64,000 nucleotides of DNA from Streptomyces smyrnaeus (GCF_017676345.1 NZ_JAFFZM010000018.1:96260-160259); one strand, 5' to 3'; positions 1-7,914 are shown, numbered from the stretch's first letter. Notes: a model not told the origin generated them from the letters alone. Numbers and translations are program-made.

Positions 1-73
1 TCTTGCAGTCCATCATGCCGGCGCCGGTCAGCTCCCGGAGCTTCTTGACGTCGGCGGCGGTGTAGTTCGCCAT
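1..73 (-). CDS. tsf: Elongation factor Ts, N-terminal fragment
   Basis: Only the first 24 codons lie in the window, and the gene continues past the left edge. The visible residues read MANYTAADVKKLRELTGAGM followed by MDCK. This is the conserved EF-Ts N-terminus (UBA-like helix) that docks on EF-Tu for GDP/GTP exchange. It lies 169 bp downstream of rpsB on the same strand, the usual bacterial rpsB-tsf operon order. A strong hairpin at 169-197 separates the two genes and may set their relative expression. Confidence 0.93.
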   Translation of the reverse strand, partial: MANYTAADVKKLRELTGAGMMDCK

Positions 74-168
74 GGTCTGTGAATCTCTTCTCGGAAAGTC
101 GGTGAGAAAGTCGGTGAGGTTGGATCGGAGTCACATGGGGCCGGTGGGACCGGCTCAGCTCACGGCTG

Positions 169-197
169 GACGGCGGGGGCGCTCGGCCCCCGCCGTC
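169..197 (-). terminator. rpsB-tsf intergenic hairpin (attenuator-like)
   Basis: Perfect 12-bp inverted repeat (169-180 and 186-197) with a 5-nt loop, about 45 bp past the rpsB stop and before tsf. No T-tract follows on the minus strand, so it looks more like a partial terminator or RNA-stability hairpin than a full stop. Confidence 0.6.
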
Positions 198-242
198 TCA
201 CCGTGAACCTGTGGGGCCCACGTGATCCACGTGGCCCGTGAG

Positions 243-1139
243 TCAGCCCTGCTCGGCGGGGGCCGCCGCCTGCTCGCCCTCGGCGGCCGGCTGCGCCTCG
301 GCGGCGGGCTCGGCCTCGGCCTCTGCGGGCTTCTCGGCCTCGGCAGCCGGCTTCTCGGCGGCCTTCTCGCCCTCCAGGAGGTCACGCTCCCACTCGGCCA
401 GCGGCTCACCGGCGGCCTTCTCGCCCTTGCTTTCGCCGGAGCCGCCCGAGGAGCGGGCGATGAGGCCCTCGGCCACGGCGTCGGCGATCACGCGGGTCAG
501 CAGGGTGACGGAGCGGATCGCGTCGTCGTTGCCCGGGATCTTGTAGTCGACCTCGTCGGGGTCGCAGTTGGTGTCGAGGATCGCGACCACCGGGATGTTG
601 AGCTTGCGCGCCTCGCCGACGGCGATGTGCTCCTTCTTGGTGTCCACGATCCAGACGGCGCTGGGCACCTTCTGCATCTCGCGGATACCGCCGAGGGTCT
701 TCTCCAGCTTGGCCTTCTCGCGGGAGAGGACCAGCAGCTCCTTCTTGGTGAGGCCGGAGGCGGCCACGTCCTCGAAGTCGATCTGCTCCAGCTCCTTGAG
801 GCGCTGCAGCCGCTTGTAGACCGTCGAGAAGTTGGTCAGCATGCCGCCGAGCCAGCGCTGGTTCACGTAGGGCATGCCCACGCGGGTGGCCTGCTCGGCG
901 ATGGCCTCCTGGGCCTGCTTCTTGGTGCCGACGAACATGATGGAGCCGCCGTGCGCGACGGTCTCCTTGACGAACTCGTAGGCGCGGTCGATGTACGACA
1001 GCGACTGGAGCAGGTCGATGATGTAAATGCCGTTGCGCTCGGTGAAGATGAAGCGCTTCATCTTCGGGTTCCAGCGGCGGGTCTGGTGCCCGAAGTGGAC
1101 GCCGCTCTCCAGCAGCTCCCGCATCGTGACGACGGCCAT
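243..1139 (-). CDS. rpsB: 30S ribosomal protein S2
   Basis: 298 aa. The N-terminus (MAVVTMRELLESGVHFGHQT) and the internal YVNQRWLGGMLTN and VDTKKEHIAVGEARKLNIPV segments are hallmark S2 motifs. S2 joins the head and body of the 30S subunit and is needed to bind S1 or mRNA. Residues after about 235 form an Ala/Glu/Lys-rich tail typical of actinobacterial S2 and absent from E. coli S2. The ATG is preceded by a GGAGAA-type Shine-Dalgarno. It is the first gene of the rpsB-tsf unit. S2 commonly represses its own operon in bacteria, but I cannot identify the leader element here. Confidence 0.97.
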   Translation of the reverse strand: MAVVTMRELLESGVHFGHQTRRWNPKMKRFIFTERNGIYIIDLLQSLSYIDRAYEFVKETVAHGGSIMFVGTKKQAQEAIAEQATRVGMPYVNQRWLGGMLTNFSTVYKRLQRLKELEQIDFEDVAASGLTKKELLVLSREKAKLEKTLGGIREMQKVPSAVWIVDTKKEHIAVGEARKLNIPVVAILDTNCDPDEVDYKIPGNDDAIRSVTLLTRVIADAVAEGLIARSSGGSGESKGEKAAGEPLAEWERDLLEGEKAAEKPAAEAEKPAEAEAEPAAEAQPAAEGEQAAAPAEQG

Positions 1140-1549
1140 GGCCGTTCTCCTTGGGTTACTCGGTTGTCGTCAGCGAAGGCCGGACGGCCCCCGCTTGCCT
1201 GACGCCCCTGGCGCGCCGCCCGGGAAGTCCGGCCGGGAGACCGGGCCTTTCCTGGGACCGAGATGCGCGGCCACCGGGTGAGGGTGGCGGGGCGTGCGAA
1301 GTCAGCCCGGTCACCCGGGCCGCACCAGCAGTGTACGGGACCGGCGAGGGGCGCCGCGCCCGGCGGGGGCCGGGGGCCGCTCGGCAGGAGCCGGAAGCGG
1401 CCCGGCGGGGGCCGGAAGCGGGTGTGGAGGGTTTCACGGAAGGCCCGGCGACCGCTCGCAGGGGTGACGGCGTTGTCCACAACTGGGCAGTTACCCACAG
1501 ATCCTGGCCAAGATCCCCGCCGGAGGGCAAACCGCGTCACCGTTCCCGC
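1140..1549. promoter_or_regulatory. Divergent control region between rpsB and the M23 peptidase gene
   Basis: About 410 bp with no convincing gene. It must hold the rpsB promoter (minus) and the promoter of the secreted peptidase (plus). Two DnaA-box-like nonamers are visible, TTGTCCACA at 1473-1481 and TTACCCACA at 1491-1499, 18 bp apart in the same orientation. The rest is GC-rich without clear -35/-10 hexamers. Confidence 0.45.
1473..1499 (+). promoter_or_regulatory. Pair of DnaA-box-like nonamers
   Basis: TTGTCCACA (1473-1481) equals the consensus reported for Streptomyces DnaA boxes. TTACCCACA (1491-1499) differs from it at two positions. A lone pair outside oriC could be a DnaA regulatory or titration site, or chance. 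Confidence 0.35.
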
Positions 1550-3451
1550 ATGGAAGAGCACAGGCAGCTGAAGGACGGGGATGGGGCGAGCTGCGGGCTG
1601 GGCCCTCCCCTGGCACGTGAGGCACGCGGGCCACGACGGCGCGGTGCGGCTGTGCGGCGTACTGCCCGCTGGGGAGCGGTGCTGGTCGCGCTGCTGCTCG
1701 CGCTGCCGGGCTGGCGGCTGCCGGTGGGAGGGGACGCTCTGCTCGGTGCGGCCGGGACCGGGAAACCTCCCGCACCCGACGATCACCTCTCCCTCGTCGG
1801 CGCGGGAGCAGGCTCAGGTCAGCAGCGCGTTGCCGCGCACCGGGACGCCGAGGACCGGGACGGCGAGGACCGGGACGGCGAGGACCCCGACGGCGGGGCC
1901 CCGGTGGCCGGGCGGACCTGGCCGGTGGAGGGGACGAACGGAGCCCGGCGGCCGTGGGTTTCCCGTGGTTGGGACCCGCCGCCCGAGCCCTGGGCCGCGG
2001 GGCACCGTGGAGTCGACCTCGCGGCCCACCCGGGCCAACAGGTGCGGGCCGTGGCGGCGGGCCGGGTCTCCTTCGCGGGGGAGGTGGCGGGCCGCGGGGT
2101 GGTGTCCATCGAGCTCAGCGGCACCGGAAGACCTCCGCTGCGGACGACGTATCAGCCACTACGGCCCTCCGTACGCAAGGGCGACCGGGTGCGGGCGGGC
2201 CAGCAGGTGGGCACGGCCGTCAGCAGTCGTCACTGCCCGCACACCTGTCTGCACTGGGGGCTGCTGCGCGGGAAGCAGTACCTCGACCCGCTCTCCCTGC
2301 TGCCCGCCGCGCTCCTCGGCGGCCCCGTACGGCTGCTTCCGGTCCACGGCGTACCGCTGCCCTGCTCCGGCAGCGGGCGGGACGAAGGAGACGAGGAACA
2401 AGACGAGGAAGGGGACAGCACGCCGCAGCGCCCGGACCGCGTGCGCCTCCGGGTGGCCGGCGTCGCGGGCACTGCGGGCGCTGCGGAGGAGCGGGCCGGC
2501 TGGATGGGGGCGACCGCTCTGGCGCTGGCCGCGGTCTGGGCGCACCGACGGCTACGAGGCTCGGCGCAACCCACTGCCATCGGACGTCCGCCGTGCCGAG
2601 AAGACCGGCGTCCAGGCCTCGTGGTCAGCCTCGGACGCCGTTCAGAGCCATGGAGACGGCGGCCTCGGCGATCTGTTCCGGGTCCTCGGCGGCGCCGATC
2701 TCGATGCGGCGCACGCCCGCGTCCACCACGCCCTGGAGCAGCATGGCCGCGAGCCGCGGCTGGACGTGGCCGAGGTCGCCGAGCGCCTCGACGACCATGG
2801 AGATCAGCCCGCCGTGCGCGGCGCGGATCCGCTCGCGGGCCCCCGCGTCCAGCTCCCCGGCGGAGATCGCCACGACGGCGCGGTGCCGGCGGTCGCCCAC
2901 CAGGGCGAGCTGCCTGCGCACGTACGCCTCGACCTTGCCCTCCGGCGTCGCAGCCGCCTGCATCGCCGACTCCACCTCGGCGGCCCACACCGGGAAGTCG
3001 ACGGCGCACAGCTCTTCGACGACCGCGGCGCGGGAACGGAAGTACTCGTAGACGGAGGAGCGCGCGAGGCCGGTGCGCTGGGCGAGGGCGGGGAAGGTCA
3101 GGGCTTCCGTGCCGCCCTCGGACAGCAGTGACCTGGCGGCGTCCAGCAGGGCCGCGCGCTGCATCGTCCGGTGCTCGGCCACGGAGGCCGCTCGAATCCT
3201 GGGCACGCCACCAGCTTACGGAGAGGAGGTCGAGAGTTGCACGGGTCCCGGGCGACCGGACTCGGTCAGCGGCCCGCGTCGGCGAGTTTGGCGCGAAGCT
3301 GCAGAACCGATTTGGTGTGGATCTGGCTGACTCTGCTCTCGGTGACGCCGAGCACCTGGCCGATCTCGGCGAGGGTGAGCCCCTCGTAGTAGTAGAGCGT
3401 CACGACGGTCTTCTCGCGCTCGGGCAGCGTGTTGATGGCCCGCGCCAGTAG
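1550..3451 (+). CDS. Secreted M23-family (LytM-like) peptidase; 3' end unresolved
   Basis: The ATG at 1550 opens a protein with an Arg-rich N-terminus and one hydrophobic segment (about residues 42-58), consistent with a signal or anchor. Next come an EDRDG repeat (99-113) and an M23 lysostaphin/LytM-type fold at about 125-250. Metal-ligand motifs are H152-x3-D156 and H235. The usual HxH motif reads CLH, so the position of the catalytic first His is Cys233. M23 enzymes cut peptidoglycan cross-bridges; loss of that His suggests reduced activity or a binding role. The domain is essentially complete by about nucleotide 2350. The frame then stays open to 3451, across the antisense tetR and into whiG. 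No forward frame has a stop between roughly 1954 and 3051, so the true C-terminus cannot be fixed. The start lacks a good Shine-Dalgarno and is uncertain. Confidence 0.62.
   Translation: MEEHRQLKDGDGASCGLGPPLAREARGPRRRGAAVRRTARWGAVLVALLLALPGWRLPVGGDALLGAAGTGKPPAPDDHLSLVGAGAGSGQQRVAAHRDAEDRDGEDRDGEDPDGGAPVAGRTWPVEGTNGARRPWVSRGWDPPPEPWAAGHRGVDLAAHPGQQVRAVAAGRVSFAGEVAGRGVVSIELSGTGRPPLRTTYQPLRPSVRKGDRVRAGQQVGTAVSSRHCPHTCLHWGLLRGKQYLDPLSLLPAALLGGPVRLLPVHGVPLPCSGSGRDEGDEEQDEEGDSTPQRPDRVRLRVAGVAGTAGAAEERAGWMGATALALAAVWAHRRLRGSAQPTAIGRPPCREDRRPGLVVSLGRRSEPWRRRPRRSVPGPRRRRSRCGARPRPPRPGAAWPRAAAGRGRGRRAPRRPWRSARRARRGSARGPPRPAPRRRSPRRRGAGGRPPGRAACARTPRPCPPASQPPASPTPPRRPTPGSRRRTALRRPRRGNGSTRRRRSARGRCAGRGRGRSGLPCRPRTAVTWRRPAGPRAASSGARPRRPLESWARHQLTERRSRVARVPGDRTRSAARVGEFGAKLQNRFGVDLADSALGDAEHLADLGEGEPLVVVERHDGLLALGQRVDGPRQ
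1849..1893 (+). repeat. 15-bp tandem repeat encoding EDRDG in the M23 gene
   Basis: Three adjacent near-identical 15-bp units (GAGGACCGGGACGGC, the last diverged) encode the acidic linker EDRDG-EDRDG-EDPDG between the membrane segment and the peptidase domain. Such in-frame repeats change length easily by slippage. Confidence 0.7.
2625..3206 (-). CDS. TetR/AcrR-family transcriptional regulator
   Basis: 193 aa from a GTG at 3206. Residues about 15-60 form the TetR helix-turn-helix (AALLDAARSLLSEGGTEALT, then LAQRTGLARSSVYEYFRSR). The rest is an all-helical ligand/dimer domain with no recognisable specificity. It starts 59 bp after the whiG stop, so it may be co-transcribed with whiG. The target and ligand are unknown. 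The entire gene lies opposite the open 3' part of the M23 peptidase frame, so convergent transcripts would overlap by hundreds of bases. Confidence 0.85.
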   Translation of the reverse strand: MPRIRAASVAEHRTMQRAALLDAARSLLSEGGTEALTFPALAQRTGLARSSVYEYFRSRAAVVEELCAVDFPVWAAEVESAMQAAATPEGKVEAYVRRQLALVGDRRHRAVVAISAGELDAGARERIRAAHGGLISMVVEALGDLGHVQPRLAAMLLQGVVDAGVRRIEIGAAEDPEQIAEAAVSMALNGVRG

Positions 3452-4120
3452 CCGCCGCAGCTCGCGGTCCTCGGCGACCTCGACGGGATTGTCGGCGGCC
3501 GTGTCCTCCAGGGTGTCCACCAGGCTGAGCCGGTCACCGCCGTCACCGCCGACGTGCAGCAGCTCCTCCAGGGCCACGACGTTGGCCAGGGACAACTGGC
3601 TGAAGACGCCGTGCAGTTCCTCCGTCTCGATGCCCATCTCCTCGGCGACCTCCGCCTCGGAAGGGCTGCGCCGGAGCCTGGCCTCCAAGGTGGCGTAGGC
3701 GCGTTCCACCGCACGGGCCTTCTGCCGTACCGAGCGGGGGATCCAGTCCAGGGCGCGCAGTTCGTCGATCATGGCGCCCCGGATGCGTGTGATGGCGTAG
3801 GTCTCGAACTTGATCGAGCGGGAGGGGTCGAACTTCTCGATGGCGTCGATGAGTCCGAAGACTCCGGAGGAGACGAAGTCGGCCTGCTCGACGTTGGGCG
3901 GCAGGCCCACACTCACCCTGCCCGCGACGTATTTGACCAGCGGCGAGTAGTGCAGGATGAGCTGTTCGCGCAGCCTGCTGTCCGCCGTGGCCTTGTAGGA
4001 CCGCCAGAGTTCATCCAGCGAGCTGGGCGCAGTCCTGGGCGTGTCGTCATCGACCACGGTGCGTGCGGCTGCGGCGGCCGCTGCGGCTGTGCGGTCGGGC
4101 CCGGAGATGTGCTGAGGCAT
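3266..4120 (-). CDS. whiG: RNA polymerase sigma factor WhiG (sporulation)
   Basis: 284 aa, FliA/WhiG class. WhiG directs RNA polymerase at the start of sporulation septation in aerial hyphae and activates the whiH and whiI genes. Region 2 contains DFVSSGVFGLIDAIEKFDPS and IKFETYAITRIRGAMIDELR. Region 3 includes DWIPRSVRQKARAVERAYATLE. Region 4 ends with GLTLAEIGQVLGVTESRVSQ. I chose the ATG at 4118-4120 because it has an AAGGCGA Shine-Dalgarno and gives the usual length; the frame is open further upstream but without conserved sequence. An alanine-rich stretch at about residues 12-20 is unremarkable. In S. coelicolor whiG is controlled by BldD and its protein by the anti-sigma RsiG; neither is visible here. 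Confidence 0.95.
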   Translation of the reverse strand: MPQHISGPDRTAAAAAAAARTVVDDDTPRTAPSSLDELWRSYKATADSRLREQLILHYSPLVKYVAGRVSVGLPPNVEQADFVSSGVFGLIDAIEKFDPSRSIKFETYAITRIRGAMIDELRALDWIPRSVRQKARAVERAYATLEARLRRSPSEAEVAEEMGIETEELHGVFSQLSLANVVALEELLHVGGDGGDRLSLVDTLEDTAADNPVEVAEDRELRRLLARAINTLPEREKTVVTLYYYEGLTLAEIGQVLGVTESRVSQIHTKSVLQLRAKLADAGR

Positions 4121-4418
4121 ACGTCGCCTTGAGCCGTTCTGCTGGGTAGTGGTGGTCTGTCGGTGTGCGGAATCGTGTGTCTCGTTGGAGATGATGTGAG
4201 CGTAGCGTGACCGCAGCGTCGCAGTGTGCGACGTAACGTTCTTTCCCCTCCGCGCTGGCGTGCTCCTTTCCGCGGTGGCTCGGCATGGCCGGGAGCGGGC
4301 GCGGTGCGGATGACCGGGCACGGGGCCAGGGTGCGGTGCCCCACGAGGCCCATGCCGCCCCGGCGGGCGCGCACAGCTCAGCCTTTCACCCGATAGCCCC
4401 AGGTCAAGGACCGCCTCA
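4121..4418 (-). promoter_or_regulatory. whiG upstream region with a 17-bp palindrome
   Basis: Roughly 300 bp between dprA and whiG with no gene. It contains a palindrome, CGTCGCA-GTG-TGCGACG at 4217-4233, with perfect 7-bp arms, about 100 bp upstream of the whiG start. It does not fit the BldD consensus well, so the binding protein is unassigned. This is the likely whiG promoter region. Confidence 0.4.
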
Positions 4419-5618
4419 TCACCCGATGGAGTGCCCCTTACGGCGCGGCGTCAACTGCCAGCGGTCGCCGTCGCGTTCGACGAAGCCGAGCGCCCGCAGC
4501 TCATGGAGCCGGGCGAGGGCCTCGCCCGGCGGCACACCCGCGGAGCACGCGATGCGGGCGGGGTCGCTCGTGCCACGCCCGGGAAGCGCTTCAAGTACCC
4601 GCGCCGCACCGGGACTCAGCGCGTCGCGCGGCACGGCCGGCCCGCGCCGCTCGGGAGCCAGCTCCCCCATCATGCCCACCTGCTCGATCACTTCGGCGAC
4701 GTCGGTGACCACAGTGGCCTCACCTCGCAGGAGTTCGTGCACCCCCTGGGAGAGCCCTGAGGTGACCGGCCCGGGCACCCCCATCAGCTGCCGGCCCAAC
4801 CCGAGGGCGCGGCGGGCCGTGACCAGCGCCCCGCTGCGCAGGGCCGCCTCCACCACAACCGTTCCCCGGGTCAGCGCGGCGATCACCCGGTTCCGCAGCA
4901 CGAACCGGCTGCGGGTCGGATGGTCCCCCGGCGGCAGCTCGGCGACGAGCAACCCGCGCTCCGCCAGCGTGCGGATCAACTCCTGGTTGCCGGGGGGATA
5001 GGCGACGTCGACGCCGCACGCGAGCACCCCGACAGTGGGCCCCCGCACGGCCAGGGCTCCGCGATGCGCGGCGGCGTCGACGCCGTAGGCGGCACCGGAC
5101 ACCACCGTCCAGCCCCGTTCGGCGAGCCCCGCGCCCAGCACGGCCGCGCAGTGCGCGCCGTACTCGGTGCAGGACCGGGCGCCGACGACGGCCACCGAGC
5201 GCAGCGCCCACACACGCAGCGAGGCCGCTCCCCGCACCCACAGCCCGAACGGTCCGGCATGGCCCAGGTCGTCGAGCTGACGCGGCCACTCGGTGTCCCC
5301 CGGACAGATGAAGCGGCCACCGTGCTCGGCGATCGCGGCCAGGTCCTGGTGCGGCCGGGCGCGGGCCGCGCGCAGCCGCAGCCCGGCCCACCGTCGCTCC
5401 CCCGCCCCGCTGAGTGGCGGTCCGCTCCCGCTCACCGCCTCCACCACCTCGCAGGCGCCGTATGTGGCGAGCCACCGCCCGACGAGTTCGTCACCCGGCT
5501 CGGCGATCCGCGTCAACGCCGCCCGCGCCAGGCGCTCCGGCTCGGCCCCTCCCAGGGCGGTTCCCGCACCCTCGGGGCCGGGGAATCCGGCGGCCGGTCG
5601 CAGGTGCTCGGCCGTCAT
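4419..5618 (-). CDS. dprA: DNA-processing protein DprA/Smf
   Basis: 399 aa. Residues about 130-330 carry the DprA Rossmann-like core, with the VAVVGARSCTEYGAHCAAVL segment, SGAAYGVDAAAHRGAL, and GVLACGVDVAYPPGNQELI. A C-terminal winged-helix-like part (about 335-390) follows. DprA binds single-stranded DNA and loads RecA in competent bacteria. Streptomyces is not known to be naturally competent, so its role here is unclear. The ATG overlaps the stop of the upstream comM gene (ATGA, 4 bp), indicating translational coupling in a yraN-comM-dprA unit. Confidence 0.93.
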   Translation of the reverse strand: MTAEHLRPAAGFPGPEGAGTALGGAEPERLARAALTRIAEPGDELVGRWLATYGACEVVEAVSGSGPPLSGAGERRWAGLRLRAARARPHQDLAAIAEHGGRFICPGDTEWPRQLDDLGHAGPFGLWVRGAASLRVWALRSVAVVGARSCTEYGAHCAAVLGAGLAERGWTVVSGAAYGVDAAAHRGALAVRGPTVGVLACGVDVAYPPGNQELIRTLAERGLLVAELPPGDHPTRSRFVLRNRVIAALTRGTVVVEAALRSGALVTARRALGLGRQLMGVPGPVTSGLSQGVHELLRGEATVVTDVAEVIEQVGMMGELAPERRGPAVPRDALSPGAARVLEALPGRGTSDPARIACSAGVPPGEALARLHELRALGFVERDGDRWQLTPRRKGHSIG

Positions 5619-7231
5619 ACCGGGATCTCCCGCGCCCGGGCGCCCCGGCGGACACCGGTTCTCAGCTCCAGGGCGCAGTTGACGTCGTCACGGGTGGGCC
5701 GGGGGTGGCCCGCGAGGTCGGCGACCGTCCAGGCGACCCGCAGTACCCGGTCCAGACCGCGCGCGGTGAGCAGGCCGCGTTCCAGGTCGTCCTCGGCTTC
5801 GGCCAGCGCGCCGGGTAGGACGGGGTGGCGGGTGCGCAGTTCGTGGCCGGGGACCTCGCTGTTGGTCTTCCACGGGGTTTCGGCGTACCGCGCCGCCGCG
5901 CGCTCCCTGGCCTCCAGCACGCGGGCGGCCACCACGGCGGTGGACTCGGCCCGGCCGTCGACGGCGGCCAGTTCGGAGCGGGAGAGAGGTTCCACACCGA
6001 CCCGGAGGTCGACGCGGTCGAGCAGCGGGCCGGACAGCCGTGCACGGTAGCGGCGCACCGAGGCGGGCCGGCACTCGCATCCGCCGACGGTGCTGCCGTG
6101 CCGTCCGCACGGACAGGGATTCGCCGCCAGCGCGAGCAGGAACCGGGCGGGCATCCGCATCATCCCCGCCGCCCGGGCCACGACGATGTACCCCGACTCC
6201 AAGGGCTGCCGCATGGCATCCAGGACCTGGGCCCCGCATTCCGCGGCCTCGTCCAGAAAGAGCACTCCGTGGTGAGCGAGGGAGACGGCGCCGGGACGGG
6301 GCAGGCCGGAGCCGCCGCCGACGAGCGCCGCCATGGTGGCCGAGTGGTGAGGAGCGCAGTACGGCGGCCGGGCCACCAGTGGCTGCCCCGGAGGCAGGGC
6401 GCCCGCGACGGAGTGCACGGCCGTCACCTCCAGCGACTCCTTCCGGCTGAGCGGTGGCAGCAGCCCGGGCAGCCGTTCGGCGAGCATGGTCTTCCCGGCC
6501 CCCGGTGGCCCTTTGAAATAGATGTGGTGCCGTCCGGCCGCGGCGATCTCCAGGGCGCGGCGCGCATGGTGCTGCCCTGCGACATCCGCGAGGTCCACGG
6601 GGCGCTCCTCACCCAGCAGGCCGGTCAGTCCCGGCGCCGCCATGGGCAGTCCGGCCGGCCCGGCGCGGGCGGCGTCCGGCAGACCGTCACCGGCCCGTTC
6701 GGGCTCCTCCGGGACCGGCTCGTCGGTCAGCACCGCGATCAGCTGGCGCAGGCTGCGTACTCCGAGCACCGAAACGTCCGGGACCAGCGCCGCCTCCGCC
6801 GCCGTCTGCTCGGGGACGACCACCTGCCGGTACCCCGCGTCGGCCGCCGCCAGCACGGCGGGAAGAACTCCGCGCACCGGCAGCACCCTGCCGTCCAGTC
6901 CCAGCTCGCCGATCATCACGACGTCGGCGATCTCCCGCGGGTCGATCCGTTCCGCCGCCGCGAGCACAGCGCAGGCGACCGCGATGTCGAATCCGCTGCC
7001 GCCCTTGGGCACCGAGGCCGGGCTGAGACCGACGGTGAGCTTCTTCTGCGGCCAGGGGACGTCCGAGTTCACCACCGCCGCCCGCACCCGGTCCCGGCTC
7101 TCCGTCAGGCTCTTGTCGGGCAGTCCGACGAGGGTGAAGGCGGCGACGCCCGGCTCCAGATCCGCCTGGACCTCGACCAGTACGCCCTCGACCCCCACCA
7201 GTGCGACCGCGCACGTACGTGCGAATCCCAT
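5615..7231 (-). CDS. comM: YifB/ComM-type AAA+ Mg-chelatase-like ATPase
   Basis: 538 aa from the ATG at 7231 (MGFARTCAVALVGVEGVLVE, the typical YifB N-terminus). An N-terminal Lon-like S5 fold domain is followed by the AAA+ module. The Walker A is GPPGAGKTML, the Walker B is GVLFLDEAAE, and a C-terminal Mg-chelatase helical domain follows. ComM proteins are hexameric helicases that promote branch migration during transformation in Vibrio and related bacteria. The start overlaps the yraN stop by one base (TGATG), and its own stop overlaps the dprA start. The clustering of yraN, comM and dprA recurs across bacteria and suggests shared DNA uptake or recombination work. Confidence 0.93.
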   Translation of the reverse strand: MGFARTCAVALVGVEGVLVEVQADLEPGVAAFTLVGLPDKSLTESRDRVRAAVVNSDVPWPQKKLTVGLSPASVPKGGSGFDIAVACAVLAAAERIDPREIADVVMIGELGLDGRVLPVRGVLPAVLAAADAGYRQVVVPEQTAAEAALVPDVSVLGVRSLRQLIAVLTDEPVPEEPERAGDGLPDAARAGPAGLPMAAPGLTGLLGEERPVDLADVAGQHHARRALEIAAAGRHHIYFKGPPGAGKTMLAERLPGLLPPLSRKESLEVTAVHSVAGALPPGQPLVARPPYCAPHHSATMAALVGGGSGLPRPGAVSLAHHGVLFLDEAAECGAQVLDAMRQPLESGYIVVARAAGMMRMPARFLLALAANPCPCGRHGSTVGGCECRPASVRRYRARLSGPLLDRVDLRVGVEPLSRSELAAVDGRAESTAVVAARVLEARERAAARYAETPWKTNSEVPGHELRTRHPVLPGALAEAEDDLERGLLTARGLDRVLRVAWTVADLAGHPRPTRDDVNCALELRTGVRRGARAREIPV

Positions 7232-7914
7232 CAGCCGATCCCCCGTACGTGCTGTACGACAGGGGCGCCTCGGTCGGGCAGTACGACGCCGACCAGATCG
7301 ATCCGCACCCCGCCGGTGGGCGGGCGGCCGTAGCGGGCGACCCAGCACTCGGTGAGCCAGCGCGCCGCCAGTCGGCGCAGCCGGGCCGTCTTCGCCGGCG
7401 GCAGACTCTCCATGGGGTCCTGGAAGGGGGTGGCCCTGCGGGTCTTGACCTCGCAGATCACCACGGCATCCGCATCGCGGGCGATGATGTCGATCTCGCC
7501 CTCCGCGCGGCGCCAGTTGCGTTCGAGGATCGCCATGCCCGCTTGGCGCATCCGGCGGGCCGCCAGGTCTTCCCCGTACCGCCCCAGGGCTCCCTTCGCG
7601 CAGGTCGGAGCCGGGGTCCGCGGTGGCTCCGCACTCCGCTGCCCGGCGCCCCGGCGCTGTGCACCGCGCCGCCCGTGACCGGTGCGCTTCCTGCCCGGGC
7701 GGGCCCTGCGCGGATGTTCCCTGCCCGGATTCTCCCCGTGCGGGGCTTCCCGATGCGGGGCTTCCCTGTGCGGGGCTTCCCTGTGCGGGGCTTCCTCGTG
7801 CGGCGGGTGTTGTCCGCTCCGGTGTTCTTCTTCTGTGCGAGCCGTGCTCGTCCGTTCGGCACCAAGGTGCTCGCTACCAGGGAGCTCGGTGCTCCGCGCT
7901 TGGCCGGTGTTCAT
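7231..7914 (-). CDS. yraN: YraN/UPF0102 endonuclease-like protein with a long low-complexity N-terminus
   Basis: 227 aa; typical YraN proteins are about 120 aa. The conserved domain starts near residue 107 (KGALGRYGEDLAARRMRQAG). It keeps the restriction-endonuclease-like residues GEID (E140, D142) and EVK (E155, K157). Function is unproven, but the fold suggests a nuclease or Holliday-junction-type enzyme working with ComM/DprA. Residues 1-106 are Arg/His/Pro/Glu-rich with four tandem EAPHR units (about 41-60). The ATG at 7914 has a strong GGAGG Shine-Dalgarno 9 nt away, which supports the long form. That Shine-Dalgarno lies inside a 14-bp hairpin (7921-7957). A shorter product from an internal start near residue 100 cannot be excluded. 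Confidence 0.82.
   Translation of the reverse strand: MNTGQARSTELPGSEHLGAERTSTARTEEEHRSGQHPPHEEAPHREAPHREAPHREAPHGENPGREHPRRARPGRKRTGHGRRGAQRRGAGQRSAEPPRTPAPTCAKGALGRYGEDLAARRMRQAGMAILERNWRRAEGEIDIIARDADAVVICEVKTRRATPFQDPMESLPPAKTARLRRLAARWLTECWVARYGRPPTGGVRIDLVGVVLPDRGAPVVQHVRGIG
7740..7799 (-). repeat. Four tandem 15-bp units in yraN
   Basis: Four 15-bp units (plus-strand GCGGGGCTTCCCTGT with minor variants) lie head to tail. They encode the EAPHR pentapeptides of the YraN extension. They are in frame, so copy-number change would keep the reading frame. Confidence 0.85.

Noticed and set aside
1473..1499. Chromosomal origin of replication
   Set aside because: Only two DnaA boxes, no dnaA/dnaN/rpmH nearby, and no AT-rich unwinding region.
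1151..3451. 766-codon open frame as one large protein from 1151
   Set aside because: The first 133 codons show no homology, and the conserved signal and peptidase begin after the ATG at 1550. The 3' part lies opposite real genes.
4217..4233. whiG upstream palindrome as a BldD box
   Set aside because: BldD regulates whiG in S. coelicolor, but the palindrome does not match the BldD consensus at the key A and T positions.
7740..7799. CRISPR array
   Set aside because: Direct repeats of 15 bp with no spacers, inside a coding frame.
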